Positions 47,567 to 56,383 of a stretch of 64,000 bases of DNA are shown piece by piece (position 1 is the first letter of the stretch; each line of letters begins with the position of its first letter). The position numbers were made by a program, and so were the translations under genes. The stretch comes from Gemmobacter lutimaris (GTDB lineage Bacteria > Pseudomonadota > Alphaproteobacteria > Rhodobacterales > Rhodobacteraceae), in assembly GCF_003570715.1 (NCBI RefSeq), contig NZ_QXXQ01000012.1, positions 1-64,000 on the forward strand, read 5' to 3'. The notes under the pieces are model-generated. The model was not told the DNA's origin and searched no databases. It saw only the letters and a program-made list of their open reading frames with translations.

Positions 47567-48475
47567 ATGAGCATGGAAAGCGAGGCCCGTTCCCGTCAGA
47601 CCCGCCGCGCATGGGCACTTTCCGCCCCGGCGCTGTTCCTGCTGTTCCTTGCGGCCGCCGGGCCGCTGATGATCGTGCTGGTCTATTCCTTTCTGCTGCC
47701 GGGCAAATACGGCAATGTGGAATGGGGCTTCAGCCTCGATGGCTGGCGCGGCATCCTTTACACGCGCGATATTTTCGACGGCACGCTGAAACTCGCCGAT
47801 GCGCATCTGACGATCTTCTGGCGGTCGGTGAAACTGTCGCTGCTGACCACGATCATCACCTTCGCCGTGGGCTTCCCGACGGCGTGGTTCATCGCCACCC
47901 GCGCCCCAAAAGCACGGGCGCTGTGGCTGTTCCTGATCACCATTCCTTTCTGGACCAACCTGCTGATCCGCACCTTCGCCATCAACGAGGTGCTGCGTAA
48001 CGAGGGCATCATCAACACCGTGCTGACAAGAGCGGGGCTGATCGACGCACCGATCCGCATGATCAACACCGATTTCGCGGTGCTGGTGGGCATGGCCTAT
48101 GTCTATCTGCCGCTGATGGTGCTGCCGCTCTTCGCCGCGATCGACCGTTTCGACATGCGGCTGCTGGAAGCGGGATACGACCTTTACGCCAGCCGTCTGG
48201 CCGTGCTGCGCCGGGTGATCCTGCCCATCGTGAAACCGGGGATCGTGGCGGGCTCGATCCTCGTCTTTGTGCCCTCGCTGGGGGCCTATGTGACGCCTCG
48301 GGTGCTGGGTGGCGGCAAGAACATGATGATCGGCAATTTCATCGAACTGCAATTCGGTCAGGGTCGCAACTGGCCGCTGGGCGCCGCGCTATCGATGGCG
48401 CTTCTGATGATCGTCATGGTGGCGCTGCTGGTCTATGTGCGCGCTGCGACGAAGGGGAGCAACCCGCATGGCTGA
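47567..48475 (+). CDS. potB: Polyamine-type ABC transporter permease 1
   Basis: A 302-residue permease with six transmembrane helices and the EAA loop EAGYDLYASRLAVLRRVILP near residue 210. It has a cytoplasmic basic N-terminus and a long first periplasmic loop, as in PotB. It overlaps potC by eight bases, so the two permeases are made together. Confidence 0.92.
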   Translation: MSMESEARSRQTRRAWALSAPALFLLFLAAAGPLMIVLVYSFLLPGKYGNVEWGFSLDGWRGILYTRDIFDGTLKLADAHLTIFWRSVKLSLLTTIITFAVGFPTAWFIATRAPKARALWLFLITIPFWTNLLIRTFAINEVLRNEGIINTVLTRAGLIDAPIRMINTDFAVLVGMAYVYLPLMVLPLFAAIDRFDMRLLEAGYDLYASRLAVLRRVILPIVKPGIVAGSILVFVPSLGAYVTPRVLGGGKNMMIGNFIELQFGQGRNWPLGAALSMALLMIVMVALLVYVRAATKGSNPHG

Positions 48476-49271
48476 CCGCAACTTTTCGGCCACCCGCATT
48501 CCGGGCTTCGCCGCCATCGCCATCGCCGCCTTCGTGATCCTGTATCTGCCGATCTTCACGCTGGTCATCTATGCCTTCAACGCGGGCCAAAGCATCGCGG
48601 TATGGGAAGGCGTGTCGCTGCACTGGTTCGCCCGCGCCTGGGACAACGAGGCGGTGAAATCCGCCACGCTGCGGTCGCTGGTCATCGCGGTTTCCGCCTC
48701 GGCCATCGCCACCAGCGTCGCCACCATGGCCGCCCTTGGCACGACCCGCCGCCCGAATTTCCGGGGGCAGACCTTCATCTATGTGATGATCAACCAGCCG
48801 CTGATGGTGCCGGAAATCGTGACGGCCGTGGCACTGCTGATTTTCTTCGGCGTGGTCAAGCAGGCGACCGGCTATCAGGGTCTGGGCTATCTGATCCTTG
48901 CCCATACCGCCTTCTGCATCCCCTTCGCCTATCTGCCGATCCGCGCCCGTCTGGAGGGGATGGACCTCAGCCTTGAAACCGCTGCGGCCGATCTTTACGC
49001 CTCCGACTGGCAGACCTTCCGTTATGTCACCCTGCCGTTGCTGTTTCCCGGCATCATCGCAGGGGCAATGCTGGCCTTCGTCATCAGCCTTGACGATGTG
49101 GTCATCACCGAATTCGTCAAGGCAGGCGGGCAGGACACGCTGCCGACCTATATGCTCGGCCAAATGCGCCGCGCCATTACCCCCGAGGTGAACGCGATTT
49201 CCACCGGGCTGCTTGCGCTGACCGTGGTTCTTCTGACAGCGTTCTTCCTGCTGACCCGCAAGAAGGGCTGA
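48468..49271 (+). CDS. potC: Polyamine-type ABC transporter permease 2
   Basis: A 267-residue permease with six transmembrane helices. Its EAA loop is ETAAADLYASDWQTFRYVTL. ATG 48468 (MADRNFSATRIPG) has AAGGGGAG upstream, inside the potB end. PotC-type spacing and length fit. Thirty-nine bases before potD. Confidence 0.92.
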   Translation: MADRNFSATRIPGFAAIAIAAFVILYLPIFTLVIYAFNAGQSIAVWEGVSLHWFARAWDNEAVKSATLRSLVIAVSASAIATSVATMAALGTTRRPNFRGQTFIYVMINQPLMVPEIVTAVALLIFFGVVKQATGYQGLGYLILAHTAFCIPFAYLPIRARLEGMDLSLETAAADLYASDWQTFRYVTLPLLFPGIIAGAMLAFVISLDDVVITEFVKAGGQDTLPTYMLGQMRRAITPEVNAISTGLLALTVVLLTAFFLLTRKKG

Positions 49272-49310
49272 AGCCCCGTCCATAACCAGAAACCGACAAG
49301 GAGAGACGAC

Positions 49311-50336
49311 ATGAAGAAACTGCTATCCGCCACCGCGATGCTGCTGGCAAGCGCGAGCCTTGCGCAGGCCGCGGGCGAACTGCAACTGTTCAACTGGGGC
49401 AATTACACCAGCCCCGAGCTGCTGGAGAAATTCGAGAAAGAGACCGGCATCAAGGTCACCGTCACCGATTACGACAGCAATGACACCGCGCTGGCCAAGG
49501 TCGAGGCCGGCGGTCACGGCTTCGATCTGGTGGTGCCCTCGGCCAACTATGTGCAGATCTGGGTCGAAAAGGGCCTGATCACCGAACTGGACCGTTCGAA
49601 ACTGGCCAATATCGGCAATATCGCGCCCGAATGGGTGAATGTGCCGTGGGACGAGGGCCGCAAGTTCACCGTGCCGTGGCAATGGGGTTCGACCGGCGTG
49701 GCCGTCAATACCTCTGTCTATGATGGCGATGTGAATACCTCGGCCATCTTCCTCGACGTGCCGGATGCGCTGAAGGGCAAGATCAACGTCGTGCCCGAGA
49801 TGAACGACGTGGTGAACCTTGCCATCATGTATTACGGCGGCGAGGCCTGCACCGAGGATACCGAGGTGCTGAAAAAGGTGCGCGACGGCCTGCTGGCCGC
49901 CAAGCCTGACTGGATTTCCATGGATTACGGCGCGACCGAGAAGCTGTCGAACAACGACTGGGCGGCCAGCGTGAACTGGAACGGCTCCACCATGCGGGCG
50001 CGTCTGGCCAATCCGGCGGTGAAATACGGCTATCCGAAGGAAGGCTATCCGTTGTGGATGGATTCGGTCGGCCTGCTGAAGGACGCCAAGAACGTCGAAG
50101 AAGCCTACAAGTTTCTGGATTTCATCCTGATGCCGGAGAATGCGGCGCTGATCTCGGCCTTCGCGCGCTATGCCAATGGCGTCGCCGGGTCGGAAGCCTT
50201 CATGCCGGATGACATGAAGGACGCGCCCGAGGTGGTGATCCCCGAGGAATTCAAGGCATCGGGCCACTTCCTGCCCACCTGCTCGCCCAAGGCGCAGGAA
50301 TACATGACCGCAATCTGGACCGAGCTTCAGAAGTAA
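49311..50336 (+). CDS. potD: Polyamine-type ABC transporter, periplasmic binding protein
   Basis: A 341-residue protein with a signal peptide (MKKLLSATAMLLASASLAQA). The mature start ELQLFNWGNYTSPELLEKFE and YDSNDTALAKVEAGG are typical of PotD/PotF. Acidic and aromatic residues expected for polyamine binding (VPWQWGSTG; WMDSVG) are seen, but ligand specificity needs testing. AGGAGAG precedes the ATG. Confidence 0.9.
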   Translation: MKKLLSATAMLLASASLAQAAGELQLFNWGNYTSPELLEKFEKETGIKVTVTDYDSNDTALAKVEAGGHGFDLVVPSANYVQIWVEKGLITELDRSKLANIGNIAPEWVNVPWDEGRKFTVPWQWGSTGVAVNTSVYDGDVNTSAIFLDVPDALKGKINVVPEMNDVVNLAIMYYGGEACTEDTEVLKKVRDGLLAAKPDWISMDYGATEKLSNNDWAASVNWNGSTMRARLANPAVKYGYPKEGYPLWMDSVGLLKDAKNVEEAYKFLDFILMPENAALISAFARYANGVAGSEAFMPDDMKDAPEVVIPEEFKASGHFLPTCSPKAQEYMTAIWTELQK

Positions 50337-50362
50337 GCGCAGGCTTCGATGTCAGGGCGGGG

Positions 50363-50412
50363 GGCTGTCTGCCCCCCGCACCCCCCGAGGATATTTTCAG
50401 ACAGAAAATGGG
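50363..50412 (+). repeat. Palindromic intergenic repeat, GACAGAAAATG-tail type
   Basis: GGGGGGCTGTCTGCCCCCC, then CACCCCCCGAGGATATTTTC and AGACAGAAAATGGG. It occupies the potD-amidase gap, and its tail ends nine bases before the TTG start, so it is part of that gene's leader. Confidence 0.75.
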
Positions 50413-50420
50413 AGACGGCC

Positions 50421-51830
50421 TTGGCGCTGAGCGATCTTTCGGCCTCGGATCTGTCGCGGTTGATCGCGGCGCGCGAGGTGAAGCCGTCCGAGGTGATGGC
50501 GGCGCATCTCGACCGCATGGCGGCGGTGAACGGGACGTTGAATGCCGTGGTGTCAGTGCGCGATCCCGAGGTGCTGATGGCCGAGGCGCGGGCAGCGGAC
50601 GAGATGGCACCGCGCGGCTGGCTGCACGGGCTGCCGGTGGCGGTGAAGGATCTGGTGGCGGTGAAGGGGCTGCGCAGCACCTATGGCTCGCCGCTGTTTG
50701 CGGATTTCGTGCCGGCGGCAGACGATCTGGTGGCGGCGCGGATGCGGTCGGCCGGGGCGATCTTCACCGGCAAGACCAATACGCCGGAATGGGGACATGG
50801 CAGCCACTCCTTCAACCCGGTGTTCGGCGTCACGCGCAATCCCTATGACCTATCGCGCACCGCGGGCGGGTCGTCGGGCGGGGCGGCGGCGGCGCTGGCG
50901 GCGCGGCTGGTGCCGGTTGCGGATGGCAGCGACATGATGGGCTCGCTGCGCAACCCGGCCGCCTTCTGCAATGTCTATGGCTTCCGCCCGACCTGGGGTC
51001 TAGTCCCCGCCGATGCGGTGGGCGACAGTTTCATCGCCACTATGGCGACCGAGGGGCCGATGGGCCGCACGATCGAGGATGTGGCGCGTCTGCTGGGCGT
51101 GCTGGCGGGTGAGAACCCGGAGGTGCCCTTTGGCCGCGCGGCCGAGCCTTACGCCGAGCGGCTGGAGATCGACCTCAGCGGCATGCGCATCGGCTGGCTG
51201 GGCGACTGGGGCGGCGCCTATGGTTGCGAGCCGGGAATTCTGGACCTGTGTCAGGCCGGGTTGCGGGTGCTGGCTGATCTGGGCGCGGTGATCGAGCCGA
51301 TCGCCCCGCCCTTCCCGGCCGAAAAGCTGTGGCAGGCTTGGCTCACGCTGCGGGCCTTCATGAATGCGGGCGCCAAGGGGGTGATGCGCGACGATCCGGC
51401 AAAATGGGATCTGCTGAAGCCCGAGACGCAATGGGAGATCGAGCAAGGCCTGCGCGTCACCGCCGCCGAGGTGCATGAGGCGAGCGTGATCCGCTCGCGC
51501 TGGTATGCCCGGGCGGCAAAGCTGTTCCGGCAGTATGATGCGCTGGTGATGCCGACGGCGCAGGTCTGGCCCTTCCCGGCCGAATGGCGCTGGCCGCAGG
51601 AAATCGCGGGGCGGAAGATGGACACCTATCACCGCTGGATGGAGGTGGTGGTGCCGGTCAGCCTGATCGGCCTTCCTTCGCTGGCCGTTCCTTGCGGCTT
51701 CGGGCCGCAGGGCCTGCCGATGGGGATGCAGATTTTCGGCCCGACCGGGGCGGATGCGAAGGTGCTGGCCATCGGGCAGCAATATCACCGCGCGACTGAT
51801 TGGCCGGGGCGTCAGCCGCCCATGCTGTGA
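50421..51830 (+). CDS. Amidase (amidase-signature family), second copy
   Basis: A 469-residue amidase-signature enzyme. Lys76 in PVAVKDLV, cis-Ser152 in TAGGSSGGA and nucleophile Ser175 in DMMGSLRNPA are present; MMGS replaces the more usual GGS. The start TTG 50421 (MALSDLSASDL) has GGGAG upstream; the only upstream ATG lies inside the repeat. It is not a close duplicate of the first amidase. Its position after potD suggests that it processes the imported compound. The 3' end overlaps the frameshifted gene on the other strand. Confidence 0.88.
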   Translation: MALSDLSASDLSRLIAAREVKPSEVMAAHLDRMAAVNGTLNAVVSVRDPEVLMAEARAADEMAPRGWLHGLPVAVKDLVAVKGLRSTYGSPLFADFVPAADDLVAARMRSAGAIFTGKTNTPEWGHGSHSFNPVFGVTRNPYDLSRTAGGSSGGAAAALAARLVPVADGSDMMGSLRNPAAFCNVYGFRPTWGLVPADAVGDSFIATMATEGPMGRTIEDVARLLGVLAGENPEVPFGRAAEPYAERLEIDLSGMRIGWLGDWGGAYGCEPGILDLCQAGLRVLADLGAVIEPIAPPFPAEKLWQAWLTLRAFMNAGAKGVMRDDPAKWDLLKPETQWEIEQGLRVTAAEVHEASVIRSRWYARAAKLFRQYDALVMPTAQVWPFPAEWRWPQEIAGRKMDTYHRWMEVVVPVSLIGLPSLAVPCGFGPQGLPMGMQIFGPTGADAKVLAIGQQYHRATDWPGRQPPML

Positions 51831-52097
51831 ACGCCCGTGCTTTGAGCCTCGGGCAGAGCCTCGGGCGGGCTGTCGCCTGCGGGGGTCGGGATCAGCAGCG
51901 CCGGGTGACGCAGGTCTTGCTCGCCGCTGTCGAAGCGCAGGCGACAAAGCCCCGCCTCCTCGCCCGCTATGACGGCCAAGGCTTGCCGGTCAAGGACGGT
52001 GACCGCCCCAGCCAGGCTCGCACCCGGCCAGCGGGCCGGAGGGTTCGGCCTGAACGGCAGCGGCCGGGCAAAGCAGACGGGCGGTCAACAGGCGCAT
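51812..52097 (-). pseudogene. Small gene with a one-base frameshift, function unknown
   Basis: ATG 52097 (MRLLTARL) has GGAG five bases upstream on the minus strand. After about eight codons the frame must shift by one base near 52072 to continue as FARPLPFRPNPPARWPGASL, then AGAVTVLDRQALAVI, to VHSMGG and a stop at 51812. Both parts have strong GC-rich third positions, so they look coding. The whole would be about 94 residues. I do not recognise the family. It is either a recent pseudogene or a sequencing error. Confidence 0.5.
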
Positions 52098-52159
52098 GGC
52101 ACTCCGCAGTCAATCAGGTCGCCGCATCCTGCCAAAAGCCGGCGCCTGGGAACAGGGAC

Positions 52160-52183
52160 AAAAGCCCCCGCCCGTTTGGGGGC
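52160..52183 (-). terminator. Intrinsic terminator after the cytochrome c peroxidase gene
   Basis: GCCCCC (52164-52169) pairs with GGGGGC (52178-52183). On the minus strand the hairpin is followed by TTTTGTCCC. It lies about 50 bases after the peroxidase stop. The stem is short, so it is only moderately convincing. Confidence 0.6.
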
Positions 52184-52229
52184 GAGGGCAGTCGGGTGTC
52201 GTGGGCAACACCCGGAACGCAATCAGGGA

Positions 52230-53267
52230 TCAGCGGATTTCCTGCGTCGGACGCGGGGTTGCCCCGGTTTCCGGCGGCAATACGGGCACGGTGATCTGCG
52301 GCAGCGTGCCGGTCAGGCTGTCAAGGAAGGCAACAAGCTGCGCGGTTTCTTCAGGCTTCAGCGCCTCGCCAAGCTGGCTTTCGGCCATGATTTCCACCGC
52401 GACATCCAGATCCCAGACCTTGCCGGAATGGAAATAGGGGGCGGTCAGCGCAATGTTGCGCAGGGGCGCTGCGCGGAAAACATATTCGTCATCCGCCGTC
52501 TCGGTCACTGCAAAGCGACCCTTGTCGCCAACGGGCAGCACATCAGCGCCGGGCTTTTCGACCAGACCGAAGGGGTAATAGCCATGGCCACCCACGTTCA
52601 CGCCCGAATGGCAGGAAGAACAGCCCTTGTCGATGAACAGCTGCAATCCGGCCAGCGCATCGGCGGACATGGCATTGTCATCGCCGTTCAGCCACGCGTC
52701 GAAGGGCGCAGGGGTGATCAGCGTGGCCTCGAACGCCTCGATCGCCTTGGCCATGTTGTCAAATGTCACCGGATCGGCCTCGCCCGGGAAGGCGGCGCCG
52801 AAAGCAGTCACATAAGCGGGCATGGATTTCAGCGTGACCACGACATTCTCGGGCGTGTTCGCCATTTCGACCCCGGCCTGCACCGGCCCCTTGGCCTGTG
52901 CCTTCAGGTCGTCGGCGCGGCCATCCCAGAACTGTGCCTCGTTCAGCACGGCATTAAGCGCGGTCGGCGCATTGCGCGGCCCCTTCTGCCAGCCATGGCC
53001 GACCGAGGTCTCCATATTGTCGTCACCACCCGTCGCGAGATTGTGGCACGAATAGCAGGAGAATACCCCCGAGGCGGAAAGCCGCGGGTCGAAGAACAGC
53101 GATTTGCCGAGGTCAATCTTGTCCGGTGTCACCGGGTTGTCCTTCACCGCCGGAACGGTGGAAGGCAGCGGCTTGAACACTTCCAGCGCGGCATCGCGCA
53201 GGGCGTCGGCCTGCGCAGCCCCCGTCGTGAGGGCCGTGGCCAGAAGCAGGATGGTCAGCTTGCGCAT
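52230..53267 (-). CDS. ccpA: Di-haem cytochrome c peroxidase
   Basis: A 345-residue periplasmic enzyme reducing H2O2 with electrons from cytochrome c. It has a signal peptide ending AAQA (residue 20) and two haem c sites, Cys71-x-x-Cys74-His75 and Cys215-x-x-Cys218-His219. The spacing and length match the bacterial CcpA/MauG group; the methionine and tryptophan ligands of typical CcpA are consistent with peroxidase rather than MauG. An FNR box lies 68 bases upstream of the start, so expression probably rises at low oxygen. Confidence 0.92.
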   Translation of the reverse strand: MRKLTILLLATALTTGAAQADALRDAALEVFKPLPSTVPAVKDNPVTPDKIDLGKSLFFDPRLSASGVFSCYSCHNLATGGDDNMETSVGHGWQKGPRNAPTALNAVLNEAQFWDGRADDLKAQAKGPVQAGVEMANTPENVVVTLKSMPAYVTAFGAAFPGEADPVTFDNMAKAIEAFEATLITPAPFDAWLNGDDNAMSADALAGLQLFIDKGCSSCHSGVNVGGHGYYPFGLVEKPGADVLPVGDKGRFAVTETADDEYVFRAAPLRNIALTAPYFHSGKVWDLDVAVEIMAESQLGEALKPEETAQLVAFLDSLTGTLPQITVPVLPPETGATPRPTQEIR

Positions 53268-53334
53268 CCCTGTCTCTCCTCGAGTCTTTGCAGCGCGTCC
53301 GGGGACAGACTGCCCCGACTCGTTCCCTGAAACC

Positions 53335-53348
53335 TTGAGTTAGATCAA
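53335..53348. promoter_or_regulatory. FNR/FnrL box upstream of the peroxidase gene
   Basis: TTGAGTTAGATCAA fits the FNR consensus TTGA-N6-TCAA exactly. It is 68 bases upstream of the peroxidase start and about 100 bases from the divergent waaA start. The distance suits activation of the peroxidase at a -41.5 position. Confidence 0.8.
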
Positions 53349-53447
53349 TTCTAAATCTAATATCTGAGATAGAGCCTTCCTCCGCCATGCTTGCCAGCCG
53401 CGCGAGTCCCGCCTAAGCACGGGTCCAGAGTTTCAAAGGATGCCCGA

Positions 53448-54698
53448 ATGCGGCTTTATCGCCTGATCCTGCGGCTTGCATTTCCGGTTCTGCTGGGCGT
53501 GGCACTCTGGCAGCGGCTGACAGGGCGCAGCGGTGCCGGGGCACTGGCCGAGCGGCTGGGGCATGGCGGGCAGCCGGTCGATCTGTGGCTGCATGGCGCC
53601 TCGAACGGCGAATTGGCCTCGGTGCGCTGGCTGGTGGAACGGATCGTCGCGGCACGGCCCGGAATGCGGCTGGTGGTAACCTGCAACACCGGAACAGCTC
53701 GGACCATGGTGGCAGGCTGGGCCCTGCCGGGGCTGGAGGCGCGGCTGGCGCCTTTCGACACGCCGGGCGCAGTCGCCCGTTTCATCGCGGGTTGGCAGCC
53801 CCGCGCGCTGATCCTGCTTGAAAATGAACTCTGGCCCGAGCGGATCGGACGCATATCAGAACGCGGCCCGGTGATATTGCTGGGTGCGCGGATGTCCGAA
53901 CGCTCGGCCACGCGTTGGGCACGGCTGGCGCCGGATCTGGTGCGCGCGATTCTGGGCAGGGTCACGCTGGCCTCGGCGCAGGATGCCGCGTCCGAGGCGC
54001 GGCTGGTCGCGCTGGGCCTGCCCGAAGGCAGCCTTGGCCCACAACTGATGCTGAAGGCGCGCGCCGCCGGGATCATGCCGGTCACCCTGCCCTTCGCGCC
54101 GCCGCATCCGCGTCCGCAGATATTGCTGGCCGCCTCGACCCATGAGGGGGAGGATGCGGTGGTTCTGGATGCCTTCGCCGCCGCCCGCGGGAATTTCGAT
54201 CTGCTGATCCTTGCCCCCCGCCACCCGCGCCGCGCCGCGGCCATTGCGGCGCTGATCGCTGCGCGCGGGTTACCTTTTGCCACGCGGTCGGCGGGCGAGG
54301 TTCCGGGGCCGGAAACCGCTGTCTATCTTGCGGATACGCTGGGCGAGATGCCGTTCTGGTATGCCATGGCCGGGGCTACGGTGATCGGCGGCAGCTTCGT
54401 GCCCAAAGGCGGGCATACACCGTTTGAACCCGCCGCCCATGGCTCGGCAATCCTGCACGGCCCGTCGGTTCATAACTTCACAGAGGTCTTTGCCGCGCTG
54501 GACACAGGCAGAGGGGCGCAGGCGGCGCAGGCCGAAACCCTCGGCCCGGCACTGGCCGGATGCGATGCGGCGCAACAGGAACGTCTGGCCACCTGCGCAA
54601 CCGAACTTCTGGGCGGCGCCGATGCCGCCGAAGCACTGCTGGCCGCCCTGCTGGCACAGCTTCAACCGGCCAGCGGATATTCTGCCAGCACATCATAA
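53448..54698 (+). CDS. waaA: 3-deoxy-D-manno-octulosonic acid (Kdo) transferase
   Basis: A 416-residue membrane-anchored glycosyltransferase (GT30) adding Kdo to lipid A. N-terminal anchor MRLYRLILRLAFPVLLGVAL, acceptor motif LHGASNGELAS, ENELWPE, and the donor domain with GGSFVPKGGHTPFEPAAHG. ATG 53448 has AAAGGA upstream; an earlier in-frame ATG at 53391 lacks one. The C-terminus overlaps the converging thpR gene by 37 bases. Confidence 0.92.
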   Translation: MRLYRLILRLAFPVLLGVALWQRLTGRSGAGALAERLGHGGQPVDLWLHGASNGELASVRWLVERIVAARPGMRLVVTCNTGTARTMVAGWALPGLEARLAPFDTPGAVARFIAGWQPRALILLENELWPERIGRISERGPVILLGARMSERSATRWARLAPDLVRAILGRVTLASAQDAASEARLVALGLPEGSLGPQLMLKARAAGIMPVTLPFAPPHPRPQILLAASTHEGEDAVVLDAFAAARGNFDLLILAPRHPRRAAAIAALIAARGLPFATRSAGEVPGPETAVYLADTLGEMPFWYAMAGATVIGGSFVPKGGHTPFEPAAHGSAILHGPSVHNFTEVFAALDTGRGAQAAQAETLGPALAGCDAAQQERLATCATELLGGADAAEALLAALLAQLQPASGYSASTS

Positions 54699-55210
54699 CG
54701 CGCGCCCTTGCGCCCAAGGTATGAGGCGTAAAGCCCGATTGCCTCCACCTGCCAAGGTCCGGCGCGAAAACCATCGGCGGCCACCGCCGCCGCCTCAAGC
54801 CGGGCGCGTTGGTCAGGTTCCAGCGACCCGGCGCGACCCAGCGTGACATGCGGGGCAAAGCCCTGCGCCGCCACCGGGATGCCCGCCTGCACTGCCACCC
54901 GCGCAACACGGGATTGCAAATGCCGTAGCGCGGGATTTTCCGCGACACCGGCCCAGATCACCCGCGGCCTGGCCCCGCCGAACAGCCCTGCCCCTTGCAG
55001 CAGCAACGGAAACGGCGACGCGCGCAGCGCCGTCAGCCCGTCATGCAGCGCCTCCAGCAGCGGCTCGGGCTGCTCCCCCAGAAAGGCCAGCGTCAGATGC
55101 AGGTCTTCGGGCTCTTGCCGCCGGGGCAAGGGTAACAGGGCCTGAAGCAGCATCAGGTCACGACGGATACCTTCGGGAAGACCGATGGCGATGAAAGCGC
55201 GGATCGACAT
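54662..55210 (-). CDS. thpR: RNA 2',3'-cyclic phosphodiesterase
   Basis: A 182-residue 2H phosphoesterase. The two catalytic HxTx motifs are His38-Leu-Thr40 (HLTLAFLG) and His121-Val-Thr123 (HVTLGRA). It starts MSIRAFIAIGLPEGIRRDL, as in LigT/ThpR proteins, which open cyclic phosphates on RNA ends. It converges with waaA and overlaps its last 37 bases. It is 39 bases from the deacetylase stop on the same strand. Confidence 0.93.
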   Translation of the reverse strand: MSIRAFIAIGLPEGIRRDLMLLQALLPLPRRQEPEDLHLTLAFLGEQPEPLLEALHDGLTALRASPFPLLLQGAGLFGGARPRVIWAGVAENPALRHLQSRVARVAVQAGIPVAAQGFAPHVTLGRAGSLEPDQRARLEAAAVAADGFRAGPWQVEAIGLYASYLGRKGARYDVLAEYPLAG

Positions 55211-55249
55211 GGTGCCATGCTGCCCGCGCGGACGCCTGGTCGCAAGCCT

Positions 55250-56383
55250 TCAGCGCCGCGCCAGAACTGCCAGCCGGTCGCGGATTTCGGGCCGCACCGC
55301 CCCCCCGCGCGGCGGGTCCAGCAGAGTGGTAAGGATCGGCTCAGGTGGCAGCGGACGCGAACCGCCGTTCCATCCCAACCCGCGCAGCACCGCCTCGGCC
55401 TCGGGCGGCAGGCGGTCCGGCATCTCCTGCCCCGACAGCAGCCCCCAGATCGCGGCCCAGGCCCGCCCCACCGTCCAGGGATTGTAGCCACCGCCACCCG
55501 TGACAATCAGCCGGGGCGCCAGAGGGCGCAGCGCCGCCACCGCCGCCAGATAGGCGCGATTCGACAGTGCGAGCCGCGCCAGCGGGTCTTCGGTCAGCCC
55601 GTCCACCCCGCATTGCAGCACGATGGCATCGGGCCGGTGCGCCGCTACACGCGGCAGAACCAGACGGTCCATTACCAGCGCCAGTTCGTCATCGTGAAAG
55701 CCGCGCGGCACCGGAAGGTTGAAGGCATTGCCGCCCGCATCCTCCTCCAGCCGCCCGGTGAAGGGCCAGCGGTTTTCCTCATGCACCGAGATCAGCAAGA
55801 CCTCGGGCTGCCCGGCAAAGGCCGCCTCAACCCCATCGCCATGATGGGCATCAAGATCGACATAGGCCACACGCTCCAGCCCTGCCCGACGCAGCGCCGC
55901 CACCCCCAAAGCCACATCGTTCAGATAGCAGAAGCCCGCCGCCCGCCCCGCCAGCCCGTGATGTGTGCCCGCGCCTGGCGCGTGGATGACACCCGAAGGC
56001 GCCGCGGCCAGCACCTCCGCCGCCCAAAGCATCGCCCCCGCCCCGGTGGCGGGGCGGCGAAACATTTCCGGGAAGCAGGGGTTCGTCAGGGTGCCCAGCC
56101 CGAAGCGCGCGCGCCAGTCATCCGGGATCGCCTGTCCCGCACGGGTCAGGGCCTCCGCTCTGGCCAGTGCCTCAAGGTAATCAGCGTCATGCAACAGCCG
56201 CAGCGCTGCCGGTTTGGCGCGTGGGCTTGTGCGATACTGCCCGGCCGGAAGCCAGCCAAGCGCACGGCACAGATCCATGACCACAGGCACACGCGGCACA
56301 CGCAGCGGATGCAGCCCGCCATAAGACGACCCACGATAGATTTCGGACCCAAGGAACAGCGGCCCGACTGGCGCCCCTGTCAC
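55250..56383 (-). CDS. Histone deacetylase-family (AcuC-like) amidohydrolase
   Basis: A 377-residue zinc enzyme of the HDAC superfamily. The active-site pair is in GTHHGLAGRAAGFCYLND, zinc ligands in YVDLDAHHGDGVEAAF, and the later Asp in LQCGVDGLTEDPLA. Bacterial members act on acetylated proteins (AcuC) or acetylpolyamines; the two cannot be separated here. Start GTG 56383 overlaps the glutathione peroxidase stop (GTGA), with GGAGG upstream. Confidence 0.9.
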   Translation of the reverse strand: MTGAPVGPLFLGSEIYRGSSYGGLHPLRVPRVPVVMDLCRALGWLPAGQYRTSPRAKPAALRLLHDADYLEALARAEALTRAGQAIPDDWRARFGLGTLTNPCFPEMFRRPATGAGAMLWAAEVLAAAPSGVIHAPGAGTHHGLAGRAAGFCYLNDVALGVAALRRAGLERVAYVDLDAHHGDGVEAAFAGQPEVLLISVHEENRWPFTGRLEEDAGGNAFNLPVPRGFHDDELALVMDRLVLPRVAAHRPDAIVLQCGVDGLTEDPLARLALSNRAYLAAVAALRPLAPRLIVTGGGGYNPWTVGRAWAAIWGLLSGQEMPDRLPPEAEAVLRGLGWNGGSRPLPPEPILTTLLDPPRGGAVRPEIRDRLAVLARR

